Positions 1 to 9,493 of a stretch of 64,000 bases of DNA are shown piece by piece (the first letter of the stretch is position 1; every line of letters starts with the position of its first letter). Source of the DNA: Saprospiraceae bacterium (lineage in GTDB: Bacteria > Bacteroidota > Bacteroidia > Chitinophagales > Saprospiraceae); the NCBI GenBank assembly GCA_026986005.1, contig JALSPK010000172.1, positions 1 to 64,000 on the forward strand, written 5' to 3'. A program made the translations under genes and the position numbers. The notes beneath the pieces are model-generated. The model did no database searches, was not told the origin of the DNA, and was given only the letters and a program-made list of their open reading frames with translations.

Positions 1-3000
1 AAATTCTTTTTTTGTATTTTCCTTTTAATCGCACCATATTGGAATTGAAACTAGGGCATTATGTTTTTGACTTCCCTTAGTCATTCCTCTTTTAATCGCA
101 CCATATTGGAATTGAAACATCACAATACCGTTTTTTCTCTCTCTCAAGAGGTCTTTTAATCGCACCATATTGGAATTGAAACTATAGATGACAACTTACC
201 TGAGCGAACACCGAAAGACTTTTAATCGCACCATATTGGAATTGAAACATAATTAAATTTTTCATGATTTTGTTTTTTTAGTTTAACTTTTAATCGCACC
301 ATATTGGAATTGAAACTCTTTTATTAAAGTGTAAGTTCTTACTTTAAAACTCTTTTAATCGCACCATATTGGAATTGAAACATATCAGAAAAGTTTAAAA
401 AACAATCTTTATCAAAGCTTTTAATCGCACCATATTGGAATTGAAACATGTGTTTTCATAATATTATTTATTATTTTTAAATAGCTTTTAATCGCACCAT
501 ATTGGAATTGAAACAATAACTAGATAAATCTACGCTATTACCGTCCTCCTTTTAATCGCACCATATTGGAATTGAAACTTGGAAGCATTTAGCTTGAAGT
601 CTTGCTTCCTCCTGCTTTTAATCGCACCATATTGGAATTGAAACAATGATATAATCAATAAGCCCTTTTTCTCCGTACCCTTTTAATCGCACCATATTGG
701 AATTGAAACAAAGTACAATATTTGATATAGTTCTGTTTCTGTATCTTTTAATCGCACCATATTGGAATTGAAACAGCTTTACATAATCATCTGCTTCCCA
801 TTTTGGCATTCTTTTAATCGCACCATATTGGAATTGAAACAAATTACATACTATTAGAGAAGATAAGACTAATCGTCTTTTAATCGCACCATATTGGAAT
901 TGAAACAGGCATTATAAACAATTTTTTCTTAGAGAAATATCAGCTTTTAATCGCACCATATTGGAATTGAAACAACGATAACCAAGTCCGGTAGTACAAT
1001 CACACTTAGCTTTTAATCGCACCATATTGGAATTGAAACCCTGATCCATTGATGCTTAAAAACGAATCCTTCTTCCTTTTAATCGCACCATATTGGAATT
1101 GAAACATAAATAATGACTTTCGGTAGCAATAATTTCGTTGCTTCTTTTAATCGCACCATATTGGAATTGAAACGAGTTACCGCTACTAAGAAATTCGACA
1201 TAGCCCTGCTTTTAATCGCACCATATTGGAATTGAAACAGAAAACAAATTTAGCAATGATTTTTATACATTTGCTTTTAATCGCACCATATTGGAATTGA
1301 AACTCGTAATACATCTTGTCTCCCCATTTCTCTAATTTCTTTTAATCGCACCATATTGGAATTGAAACAGCTAGCTTAGAAACTGCAGGGTTTACTAGTA
1401 ATGTTCTTTTAATCGCACCATATTGGAATTGAAACAGGAAAAAAACAATATCTGACAGACGCGGATATTATCTTTTAATCGCACCATATTGGAATTGAAA
1501 CTGTACAAGCCGTCTTCCATGATTTGTCTTGCATTTCTTTTAATCGCACCATATTGGAATTGAAACTAAACAAGCCATCTTCCATTACTTGTCTTGCATT
1601 TTCCTTTTAATCGCACCATATTGGAATTGAAACACAAAAGTGTGTAAATTCGATATTAGCATTGGAGACTTTTAATCGCACCATATTGGAATTGAAACAA
1701 GCAGAGGGGCGTTAAAAGTAAAAAACGAATTTGGCTTTTAATCGCACCATATTGGAATTGAAACAAATATAATGAACGGTTTGGAAGTACACATAAAAAG
1801 GCTTTTAATCGCACCATATTGGAATTGAAACAGATTAGCTTGAGCGTATAACGCATTGAACAACAACTTTTAATCGCACCATATTGGAATTGAAACTATT
1901 TAACCCAGTTGTTACTGATGGCCCAGCTGCTAACTTTTAATCGCACCATATTGGAATTGAAACTTGATTTTATTTTATATTGCTGTATAAAATCCGGGTC
2001 TTTTAATCGCACCATATTGGAATTGAAACCCGTTAATCTTAATAGCCCCTACTCTAACGTACTGACTTTTAATCGCACCATATTGGAATTGAAACTTGGG
2101 AAAATAAAAGGTATAATGACATTACGTTAAAGCTTTTAATCGCACCATATTGGAATTGAAACAATTCAAAAACAAATTGCCGAGCTATACAGGCAAACTT
2201 TTAATCGCACCATATTGGAATTGAAACAAAAGCATTAGAAATATGAATGATGAACTGATTTTACTTTTAATCGCACCATATTGGAATTGAAACGAAATAT
2301 CACTACCGAAATAGAATATTTTCTTTAATTCTTTTAATCGCACCATATTGGAATTGAAACTCAAGTGTCAATACATATTCTTGTGCATGCACAATGCCTT
2401 TTAATCGCACCATATTGGAATTGAAACTTCGTACAAATCTCGCATGAGCGGAATAAGTGCAATCTTTTAATCGCACCATATTGGAATTGAAACTATACAT
2501 ATTCCCCATTTGTTTTAATTGCCCCTACTCCTTTTAATCGCACCATATTGGAATTGAAACAAGGGAGCTATATCTGTCAAATCTCCTGATTTTGCACTTT
2601 TAATCGCACCATATTGGAATTGAAACTGCAAAATTTCGCTGATGGACTGACTAATTATTATTTCTTTTAATCGCACCATATTGGAATTGAAACAAGGTAC
2701 GTTTATACCTTTATTCCCTGCAATATGGCTTTTAATCGCACCATATTGGAATTGAAACGTGTTCGCAGCTCTTACAATGTATTTACTCATCTAATCTTTT
2801 AATCGCACCATATTGGAATTGAAACAAAAATGTTAATGTCTGATTCGTATAAGTTCTAAAGCTTTTAATCGCACCATATTGGAATTGAAACTTTATTGGT
2901 AAGCTGTCACAATGCTCGATTGTGTTCCTTTTAATCGCACCATATTGGAATTGAAACCAGGTACATAGTCCTTAACCTTCAACAATTTTTTAATCTTTTA

Positions 3001-5341
3001 ATCGCACCATATTGGAATTGAAACTGTAATATTTTTGTACACTAGTTTAAAAAATGTTTTCTTTTAATCGCACCATATTGGAATTGAAACATAATAAATA
3101 CAGAATTAGACAATATAGCTTTCTTCCTTTTAATCGCACCATATTGGAATTGAAACTTCAAATCAGCTATTTTATTAATAAGCTCCTCTACAGCTTTTAA
3201 TCGCACCATATTGGAATTGAAACAGGTTTGGCCATTTCTATCGTTGTGTTCCTTTTGTCTTTTAATCGCACCATATTGGAATTGAAACCTGAAACTTTGT
3301 ACAGTGAACCCCTTATTTCCAAATACTTTTAATCGCACCATATTGGAATTGAAACACAAAAGTGTGTTAATTCGATTTTGGCATTAGAAAACTTTTAATC
3401 GCACCATATTGGAATTGAAACCCTGATATTGATATTGCTATAGGTTCCTCTATTTTTCTTTTAATCGCACCATATTGGAATTGAAACCCATTTTGGATTT
3501 TCTTATAAATCTCAACAAAAGTGCTTTTAATCGCACCATATTGGAATTGAAACAGCATAGAAATAATGTCAGTACCTAATTTCACATAACTTTTAATCGC
3601 ACCATATTGGAATTGAAACGATCCAAAAGTTTTGGATTTGATTTCTTACCCGGTCTTTTAATCGCACCATATTGGAATTGAAACGATGCAGCTGCATATT
3701 GATAAGCAGTACCGGTTTCAACTTTTAATCGCACCATATTGGAATTGAAACTATCGAATTACATAATTACTCATAAACGTTTGATTTCTTTTAATCGCAC
3801 CATATTGGAATTGAAACCAAAATGGAATAAAAATAATTACGCAAAAGGACAGACTTTTAATCGCACCATATTGGAATTGAAACAAGCACAATTACTTCTC
3901 CTCTCTACTCAATCAATCACTTTTAATCGCACCATATTGGAATTGAAACTGAAGAGGATTTGAATCTACTTTTTTCTTTATTTGACTTTTAATCGCACCA
4001 TATTGGAATTGAAACTGTTTTGAATTATTATATATATATCTATCATATCATTCTTTTAATCGCACCATATTGGAATTGAAACAAATTGACATGCTTTTTT
4101 TTGATCCAAATCCACATCCTTTTAATCGCACCATATTGGAATTGAAACTTATTTCCGCCTCTTTGTTTCTCCTTTTCGGTTAAACTTTTAATCGCACCAT
4201 ATTGGAATTGAAACTCGTAAAGTTTCTATCATCCTCTGTCTTAGAGTCTGCTTTTAATCGCACCATATTGGAATTGAAACAATATAATTAAATATCCCAT
4301 ATATATATATATATATATACTTTTAATCGCACCATATTGGAATTGAAACAACTTTTTTATGTGTATCCGTCAAATCACCAATTTTCTTTTAATCGCACCA
4401 TATTGGAATTGAAACTTTACAAAAAAAGGTACGTTTGTCCCTTTGTTGTGCCTTTTAATCGCACCATATTGGAATTGAAACAGCAATTCCAATGCTTTTA
4501 ATTCTTCTGATTTTCCTTCTTTTAATCGCACCATATTGGAATTGAAACAAGGATGCAATTATCTTTTTATCCGTGCCCTTAAACTTTTAATCGCACCATA
4601 TTGGAATTGAAACTATGTGTCTGTTACAACTGTTGTTATTCCTCCATCACCTTTTAATCGCACCATATTGGAATTGAAACCAACAAAAGTGCGTAAATTC
4701 TATACTTGCACTTGAGAAACTTTTAATCGCACCATATTGGAATTGAAACGGGGGTTAAGAGCTGGCACATTGTTGCAGCAGTTTCTTTTAATCGCACCAT
4801 ATTGGAATTGAAACATTGGTAATATAGTTAAAGGATTATTGACTGCTAACTTTTAATCGCACCATATTGGAATTGAAACAAATCAACTCGCAGCGCAAAT
4901 AGGTGTGTCTGCAGCTTTTAATCGCACCATATTGGAATTGAAACTGCATTAGAGTTTCAACAATTTTTTCATTTTCTTGACTTTTAATCGCACCATATTG
5001 GAATTGAAACTCCCAAAATGAAGGGTCGTATCCTTCTTTTTTTATATCTTTTAATCGCACCATATTGGAATTGAAACCTGCTATTTGGATTTGGATTAAA
5101 TAATTTGGCGTACCTTTTAATCGCACCATATTGGAATTGAAACTATAGATGACAATTTACCTGAGCGAACACCGAAAGATCTTTTAATCGCACCATATTG
5201 GAATTGAAACAAAGCATCGGCATTCACTGCTCTTTCTACAAATTTCTTTTAATCGCACCATATTGGAATTGAAACTATTTTAATCCGTATCTTAAAAAAG
5301 CTGGACGAACCTCTTATTCGCACCATTTTTCAAAATCTAAC
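1..5341 (+). CRISPR. CRISPR array, 80 intact repeats, open at left edge
   Basis: Eighty copies of a 30-base repeat beginning CTTTTAATCGCACC and ending GGAATTGAAAC start at 22, 89, 153 and so on to 5246. Spacers are 34-39 bases. I saw no substitution in any of the 80 copies. The ATTGAAAC 3' end is the usual 5' handle of mature crRNAs in type I-A/I-B/III systems, so transcription is inferred to run on the + strand with the leader to the left, outside the window. The only decayed repeat is at the right end (5311), which fits a trailer end. The first 21 bases are part of a spacer, so the array continues leftward. No cas gene is in the window, so the subtype (I-B or III) cannot be decided. Several spacers form families of related sequences; see findings. 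Confidence 0.99.
5311..5341 (+). repeat. Degenerate terminal CRISPR repeat
   Basis: This sequence sits exactly one spacer (35 bases) after the last intact repeat. It keeps the block TTCGCACCAT but differs through its 3' half. Decay of the last repeat is typical of the leader-distal end, and it supports reading the array from left to right. Confidence 0.9.
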
Positions 5342-5607
5342 CCTTTGCGCAAGTATCCGGTGATGACAAGGGGACATTTTTTTGTTTTTTTTTGTTTTCG
5401 GGTCTATGTTCGGTTTCCATTTTTTCAGTTTAGTATCGGTAAAGCCTTTGTTGATAAAAGAATCATCAAAATGCTTGATGGCCTTAGCTCCGGCGAGTAT
5501 TGGAAATTCTTTGTCGAGAAATTGTTTTATACGCTTGAAATGCTTTTAAAAAAGGACATAAATGATAGCTTTTTGACAAAGCCAGAGAAGGTTTTTCACG
5601 TAATTAC

Positions 5608-5638
5608 TTGCAAAGATATAAAAAAAGTTATATATTTG
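5608..5638 (+). promoter_or_regulatory. Bacteroidota-type promoter
   Basis: TTG at 5608-5610 and TATATTTG at 5631-5638 are 20 bases apart, matching the -33/-7 pattern of Bacteroidota sigma-70 promoters. Transcription would begin near 5645 and run into the terminator at 5674-5703, so the predicted transcript is only about 60 bases. Confidence 0.6.
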
Positions 5639-5643
5639 CATTG

Positions 5644-5997
5644 TTAAGTGAGGGCAAACACCCGCACTGCCTCAAGGCTTTCTCCGGAAGGCCTTCTTTT
5701 TTTCAATCTTTCCTGTAAATATATTTTATTGATATTATCTACTTGTATTGCTATTACAAAAGATTTGTTTTTATATATACTATCTCTGAATTGCTTTACC
5801 GCTTTTTTTATAATATTTCTTTTTACATTAGAGATTGAAGTTGTTGATATTTCTTTATACTCTACAATAGTTTTATCATTGATGATCATATCAGGATATT
5901 TTCTACCCGGGATAAAAGTGACCGGCAGAAGTTTTACTTTATATTTTTCTGATAGCAATTTGGCAAATTTTACGTTATTATTAAGTTCTTCGCCCAT
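5644..5997 (-). CDS. Small PD-(D/E)XK / CdiA-CT-like nuclease-fold protein (putative)
   Basis: This is a 117-residue ORF with an ATG start at 5997. Residues about 34-49 read YPDMIINDKTIVEYKE, a PD...ExK arrangement as in PD-(D/E)XK nucleases. The following basic helix (NVKRNIIKKAVKQFRDS) resembles the C-terminal nuclease domains of CdiA-type toxins and of some phage morphogenesis proteins. Activity is inferred from the motif only. The last 20 codons overlap the convergent small-RNA candidate and terminator, so the native C-terminus may have been replaced. The gene stands in a decayed region with no intact neighbour on its strand. It may be a stranded toxin module or the tail of a broken gene. 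Confidence 0.45.
   Translation of the reverse strand: MGEELNNNVKFAKLLSEKYKVKLLPVTFIPGRKYPDMIINDKTIVEYKEISTTSISNVKRNIIKKAVKQFRDSIYKNKSFVIAIQVDNINKIYLQERLKKRRPSGESLEAVRVFALT
5645..5703 (+). ncRNA. Candidate small RNA (promoter plus terminator, no ORF)
   Basis: A well-formed promoter ends at 5638 and an intrinsic terminator ends near 5703. The roughly 58 bases between them have no ORF of useful size. They can fold into one hairpin pairing GAG(G)GCA near 5650 with TGCCTC near 5668-5673, followed by the terminator hairpin. The RNA is antisense to the last codons of the nuclease-like ORF on the minus strand (5644-5997). No known RNA family was recognised. It could instead be a remnant of a lost gene's leader. 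Confidence 0.35.
5674..5703 (+). terminator. Intrinsic terminator
   Basis: AAGGCTTTC and GGAAGGCCTT form a 9-pair stem (one G-T pair) closed by a TCCG tetraloop and followed by CTTTTTTTC. It would end the candidate small RNA and also any transcript reading through from the CRISPR array. Confidence 0.75.
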
Positions 5998-6055
5998 ATG
6001 AGTTATGTGAGCATGAACTATATTACATGTTTGTTTTTAGGATGTTCTTGACTTA

Positions 6056-6599
6056 CTATAGTGCCTGTTTTTCCGTTGTTGATACGAAAGGTAGGCGACA
6101 TTTTTTATTGATTTGAAAATCCTTCAGGATCTTTTTCAGTAGCTTCGACTTGTTGAAGGACATAGCATCTACCGTTCTATCCATTGGGAGGATAATAGAT
6201 GTCCAAGAAGGGGGGTCATCTACTTTTTTGATTGTGCCCATTGAGTAAATGGTGAGAGTGCCTTACTTTACCATCTTCTTGTGTTTTTTATTCTAACCAG
6301 GAAAGTATGTCTTTGTGTTTTTCTATACGCACCTATTTTTTTGCCACTTTTGCAGAAGATAGAGTAGTTTTGCCTTTGAGTTCATTTACTATTTTATATA
6401 TGTTAGAATCCGTTTTGAATGCTGCAAAAGTAAAAGTATTACATCTCATTTTTTGCAGCAATTAAAGTCTATTGTCTTTGTAGGAAAAAGTGTAGAATTT
6501 TGAATCCCAACCTTCTTCCAATCCATTTATAAATGCCTGTGTATTGTGAAGGAATACGGTTTTGCCAAGAAATCTGTCGTTGTTGATAATTTGATTTTA
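6056..6599 (-). pseudogene. Decayed coding remnants, minus strand
   Basis: Three protein-like fragments lie on the minus strand with stops or lost starts between them. 6056-6241 is a 61-residue ORF with motif LPMDRTVDAMSFNKSKLLKK. 6333-6440 is a start-less frame with FAAFKTDSNIYKIVNELKG. 6462-6599 is a start-less frame with TQAFINGLEEGWDSKFYTF, cut at its upstream end exactly where the relic CRISPR repeat at 6594 begins. I do not recognise a family for any of them. They may be parts of one or more genes of an inserted element. Nothing else is evident between 6001 and 6590. Confidence 0.35.
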
Positions 6600-6697
6600 A
6601 TCACACCATATTGGAATTGATACAATATAAAAAAGAAATCTTGTAAATCATGTCAAACAAAATCTTTATTTCACTCCATAATAGAATTAAAAGTAAC
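6594..6697 (+). repeat. Relic CRISPR repeats downstream of the array
   Basis: 6594-6623 matches the array repeat at 27 of 30 positions, with changes C to A at base 1, G to A at base 10 and A to T at base 28. A 40-base spacer-like gap leads to 6664-6697, a much more decayed copy (CTTTATTTCACTCCATAATA and then GAATTAAAAGTAAC). The orientation is the same as in the main array, which ended about 1.25 kb upstream. Nothing else was recognised from 6698 to the rmlA start. Confidence 0.75.
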
Positions 6698-6824
6698 AGA
6701 ATTATATATTACTTTTATCATTAGAAAAATATAACTTTATATGTTTTTTTTATTTAATAATATTTTTTATTTTCGGTATAATTTTTGCTATTATTTATTA
6801 TAGTATTAATACAAATAAATATTT

Positions 6825-7688
6825 ATGAAAGGAATAATTCTTGCAGGCGGATTAGGTACTCGACTTTATCCCCTTACTATTGCTGTAAGTAAACAGCTTA
6901 TGCCTATATATGATAAGCCTATGATTTATTACCCTATTTCAACTCTAATGTGGGCAGGAATAAAAGATATTTTGATAATATCCACTCCCCAAGATTTACC
7001 TAATTTTAAAAAATTACTAGGTAACGGTAATGAAATTGGTTGCAATTTTGAATATATAGAACAACAAAATCCTAATGGTCTTGCACAAGCTTTTGTTTTA
7101 GGTGAAAGTTTTATTAAAGATGATAGTGTTGCGCTTGTATTAGGAGATAATATTTTTCATGGTACCGGTATGTCCAAACAGTTGAAACATAGCTCAAATC
7201 CAGAAGGTGGAATTGTTTTTGCATATAGGGTAAATGATCCTGAACGATATGGCGTTGTTGAATTTGATAATGATTTTAATGCTATTTCTATCGAAGAAAA
7301 ACCTAAAATACCTAAATCAAATTATGCTGTACCTGGCTTATACTTTTACAACAATAGTGTAGTAGATGTTGCTAAAAATTTAAAACCAAGTGCAAGAGGA
7401 GAATATGAAATTACTGATATAAATAAATACTATCTTGAAAAAGGAAAATTAAAAGTAAATGTTTTGGATAGGGGCACTGCTTGGCTGGATACCGGAACTT
7501 TTTCTTCGCTTAATGCTGCTAGTCAATTTATACAAGTTCTCGAAGAACGACAAGGTTTAAAGGTAGGATGTATTGAAGAAATTGCTTATATAAAAGGTTT
7601 TATAAATAAAATTCAACTATCTAAATTGGCTAAAAAATATGAGAAAAGCGGATATGGAAAATATCTTGCTGAAATGCTTTTAGAATAA
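6825..7688 (+). CDS. rmlA: Glucose-1-phosphate thymidylyltransferase
   Basis: RmlA joins dTTP and glucose-1-phosphate to give dTDP-glucose, the first step toward dTDP-L-rhamnose for surface polysaccharides. The 287-residue length is typical. The N-terminal nucleotide-binding motif [11 protein letters not shown] (residues 8-18) is followed by [16 protein letters not shown], and the metal-binding segment VLGDNIFHG is near residue 107. TWLDTG-type substrate residues appear as AWLDTG near residue 220. The ATG start follows an AT-rich leader. The other rml genes are not in this window, so it is a stand-alone copy, 53 bases upstream of tsaE on the same strand. Confidence 0.97.
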   Translation: MKGIILAGGLGTRLYPLTIAVSKQLMPIYDKPMIYYPISTLMWAGIKDILIISTPQDLPNFKKLLGNGNEIGCNFEYIEQQNPNGLAQAFVLGESFIKDDSVALVLGDNIFHGTGMSKQLKHSSNPEGGIVFAYRVNDPERYGVVEFDNDFNAISIEEKPKIPKSNYAVPGLYFYNNSVVDVAKNLKPSARGEYEITDINKYYLEKGKLKVNVLDRGTAWLDTGTFSSLNAASQFIQVLEERQGLKVGCIEEIAYIKGFINKIQLSKLAKKYEKSGYGKYLAEMLLE

Positions 7689-7741
7689 ATAAATAATATT
7701 GATAACAAAATTCAAATTTTAAAACTTTAAATAAATAATCA

Positions 7742-8176
7742 GTGACAATAAATAAAAAATTCATCATTCATAATATTAATGAACTTGATGAAGTAGCAAA
7801 CTTTATAATTAAAATATCAAAAAACTCTAAAATATTTTATTTAACAGGAGATTTAGGATCAGGAAAGACAACTCTTGTTCAAAAAATATGCAAAATACTT
7901 GGCTCAAAAGATACTATTGTTAGTCCTAGTTTTGCTTTAGTTAATATTTATGATTCAAAAGTTGGTGATATTTATCACATTGATTTGTATCGTTTAAATG
8001 ACATTGAAGAAATAATTAATCTTGGAATTGAAGATTATCTTTATAATAGTAATTATTGTTTTGTTGAATGGCCCCAATTATTAAAAAATATTAGTCCCGA
8101 ATTATATTATGAAATAAATATCAATATAATAGATAATAATTCAAGAAAAATAGAAATTTTATTAAAAGAAAATTAA
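7742..8176 (+). CDS. tsaE: tRNA threonylcarbamoyladenosine biosynthesis ATPase TsaE
   Basis: TsaE is the ATPase that works with TsaB and TsaD to place threonylcarbamoyl on A37 of ANN-decoding tRNAs. The 144-residue protein has Walker A GDLGSGKTT (residues 36-44), the SPSFALVNIY segment near residue 61, HIDLYRL near 80 and the FVEWPQ motif near 106, all typical of the family. It uses a GTG start at 7742; no ATG lies closer. It is followed six bases later by ald, a pairing I believe is common in Bacteroidota. Confidence 0.96.
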   Translation: MTINKKFIIHNINELDEVANFIIKISKNSKIFYLTGDLGSGKTTLVQKICKILGSKDTIVSPSFALVNIYDSKVGDIYHIDLYRLNDIEEIINLGIEDYLYNSNYCFVEWPQLLKNISPELYYEININIIDNNSRKIEILLKEN

Positions 8177-8182
8177 ATAATT

Positions 8183-9406
8183 ATGAATAAACCTGAAGAA
8201 ATATTTTCATCTATTTTTTCTAAAGAACATCTTTTAGTAAAAGAAAGTCCTTTAAAAATACAAAAAGGTAAAAAGAAATTAATAATTGGAATTCCTAAAG
8301 AAGTACAGCATCAAGAAAATAGAATTGCCTTAATTCCAAATTCTGTTCATAATCTTATATTACATGGCCATGAAGTGATAATAGAAGCAGGAGCAGGTGA
8401 AAAATCTTTTTATACAGATAATAACTTTAGCGAAGCAGGCGCAGAAATAACATTTAGTAAAAAAAGAGTTTATGAAGCAGATATTATATTAAAAATATGT
8501 CCTCCGACAATGGATGAATTAAATTTATTTAATTCTGGTCAGGTTTTGATTTCACCTATACAATTACCTACTACATCAAAAGAATATCTAGAAAAATTAC
8601 TACAAAAACGAGTAATTGCTATCGCAATGGAATATATGCAAGCTGAAGATAACTCTTTTCCAATAGTAAAAATAATGGGAGAAATAACAGGAACAGTTGC
8701 AGTCCAAACTGCTGCAGAATATTTAAGCGATCCAAAATTAGGTAAAAGAGTTTTACTAGGAGGAATATCCGGCGTTCCTCCGGCTAAAATAGTAATTATA
8801 GGAGCAGGAAATGTAGGAGAATATGCCACTAAAACAGCTCTTTCCTTAGGAGCTTCTGTTAGAATATTTGATGATGATATCTACAAACTTATGCAATTAA
8901 AATCAAGAATAGGTAGACATCTGCATACATCTACTTTTGATCCTGTTTATTTACAATATCAACTTTTAAGTGCTGACGTTCTTATTACAGCACTACACTC
9001 AGACACAGGCAGAGTCCCTGTTGTAGTTACAGAAGATATGGTTATAAAAATGAAAAAAGGTTCTGTTATAATTGACATTAGTATAGATCAAGGAGGAAGT
9101 GTAGAAACATCTGAAATAACAACACATGATGAACCTATTTTTGTAAAACATGATGTAATTCATTACTGCGTTCCAAATATTCCTTCAAAAGTATCCAGAA
9201 CAGCTTCTAATGCTTTTAGTAATATACTTACTCCTCTTCTATTAAAAACCGGATCAATGAATTCATTTGAATCACTTTTTTATAATAATATAGGTCTTAT
9301 GAATGGTGTTTATACTTATAAAGGTAATCTTACTAATGAATTTTTAGCAAATCATTTTAAAATAAAATATACTTCATTAGATTTACTTTTGACAGCTGGA
9401 TTATAA
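8183..9406 (+). CDS. ald: Alanine dehydrogenase
   Basis: This enzyme interconverts L-alanine and pyruvate plus ammonia using NAD. The 407-residue protein has the N-terminal domain shared with pyridine nucleotide transhydrogenase (GIPKEVQHQENRIALIP, from about residue 36), the Rossmann motif IGAGNVGEYA (near 206) and the late motifs VIIDISIDQGG and VPNIPSKVSRTAS. An N-terminal extension of about 34 residues precedes the usual start. It follows tsaE by six bases and is probably cotranscribed. The palindrome at 9436-9489 just downstream could serve as its terminator as well as a parS site. Confidence 0.93.
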   Translation: MNKPEEIFSSIFSKEHLLVKESPLKIQKGKKKLIIGIPKEVQHQENRIALIPNSVHNLILHGHEVIIEAGAGEKSFYTDNNFSEAGAEITFSKKRVYEADIILKICPPTMDELNLFNSGQVLISPIQLPTTSKEYLEKLLQKRVIAIAMEYMQAEDNSFPIVKIMGEITGTVAVQTAAEYLSDPKLGKRVLLGGISGVPPAKIVIIGAGNVGEYATKTALSLGASVRIFDDDIYKLMQLKSRIGRHLHTSTFDPVYLQYQLLSADVLITALHSDTGRVPVVVTEDMVIKMKKGSVIIDISIDQGGSVETSEITTHDEPIFVKHDVIHYCVPNIPSKVSRTASNAFSNILTPLLLKTGSMNSFESLFYNNIGLMNGVYTYKGNLTNEFLANHFKIKYTSLDLLLTAGL

Positions 9407-9435
9407 AAATTAATTGTTCAAAAATATATTTTATT

Positions 9436-9489
9436 ATTAAAAAAACTTATAATATGTTTCACGTGAAACATATTATAAGTTTTTTTAAT
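9436..9489. promoter_or_regulatory. parS site inside a 54-bp perfect palindrome
   Basis: Bases 9455-9470 read TGTTTCACGTGAAACA, identical to the canonical chromosomal parS sequence bound by ParB. The symmetry extends without mismatch to 9436-9489. The long arms end in A and T runs, so an RNA copy would also behave as a bidirectional terminator for ald. ParB loads at such sites close to the replication origin; neither parA nor parB is in this window. Confidence 0.93.
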
Positions 9490-9493
9490 TAAT

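Noticed and set aside
2958-4980. 14-base match TTCAACAATTTTTT between two spacers (2958-2994 and 4945-4980)
   Set aside because: It is a low-complexity AT match without a shared reading frame, so it is likely chance.
618-5129. Short ORFs within the CRISPR array (repeated FQFQYGAIK, FNSNMVRLK or FNRTILELK peptides)
   Set aside because: They are translations of the repeat in its open frames joined by spacers, not genes.
5345-5647. 100-residue ORF after the array
   Set aside because: The composition is Phe-rich and not protein-like, it starts inside the trailer, and a good promoter lies in its 3' end. I see no support for a real gene.
5650-5700. Small SRP (4.5S-like) RNA, suggested by TCCGGAAGG in the hairpin
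   Set aside because: The surrounding conserved SRP loop sequence and the long stem are missing; the match is too short.
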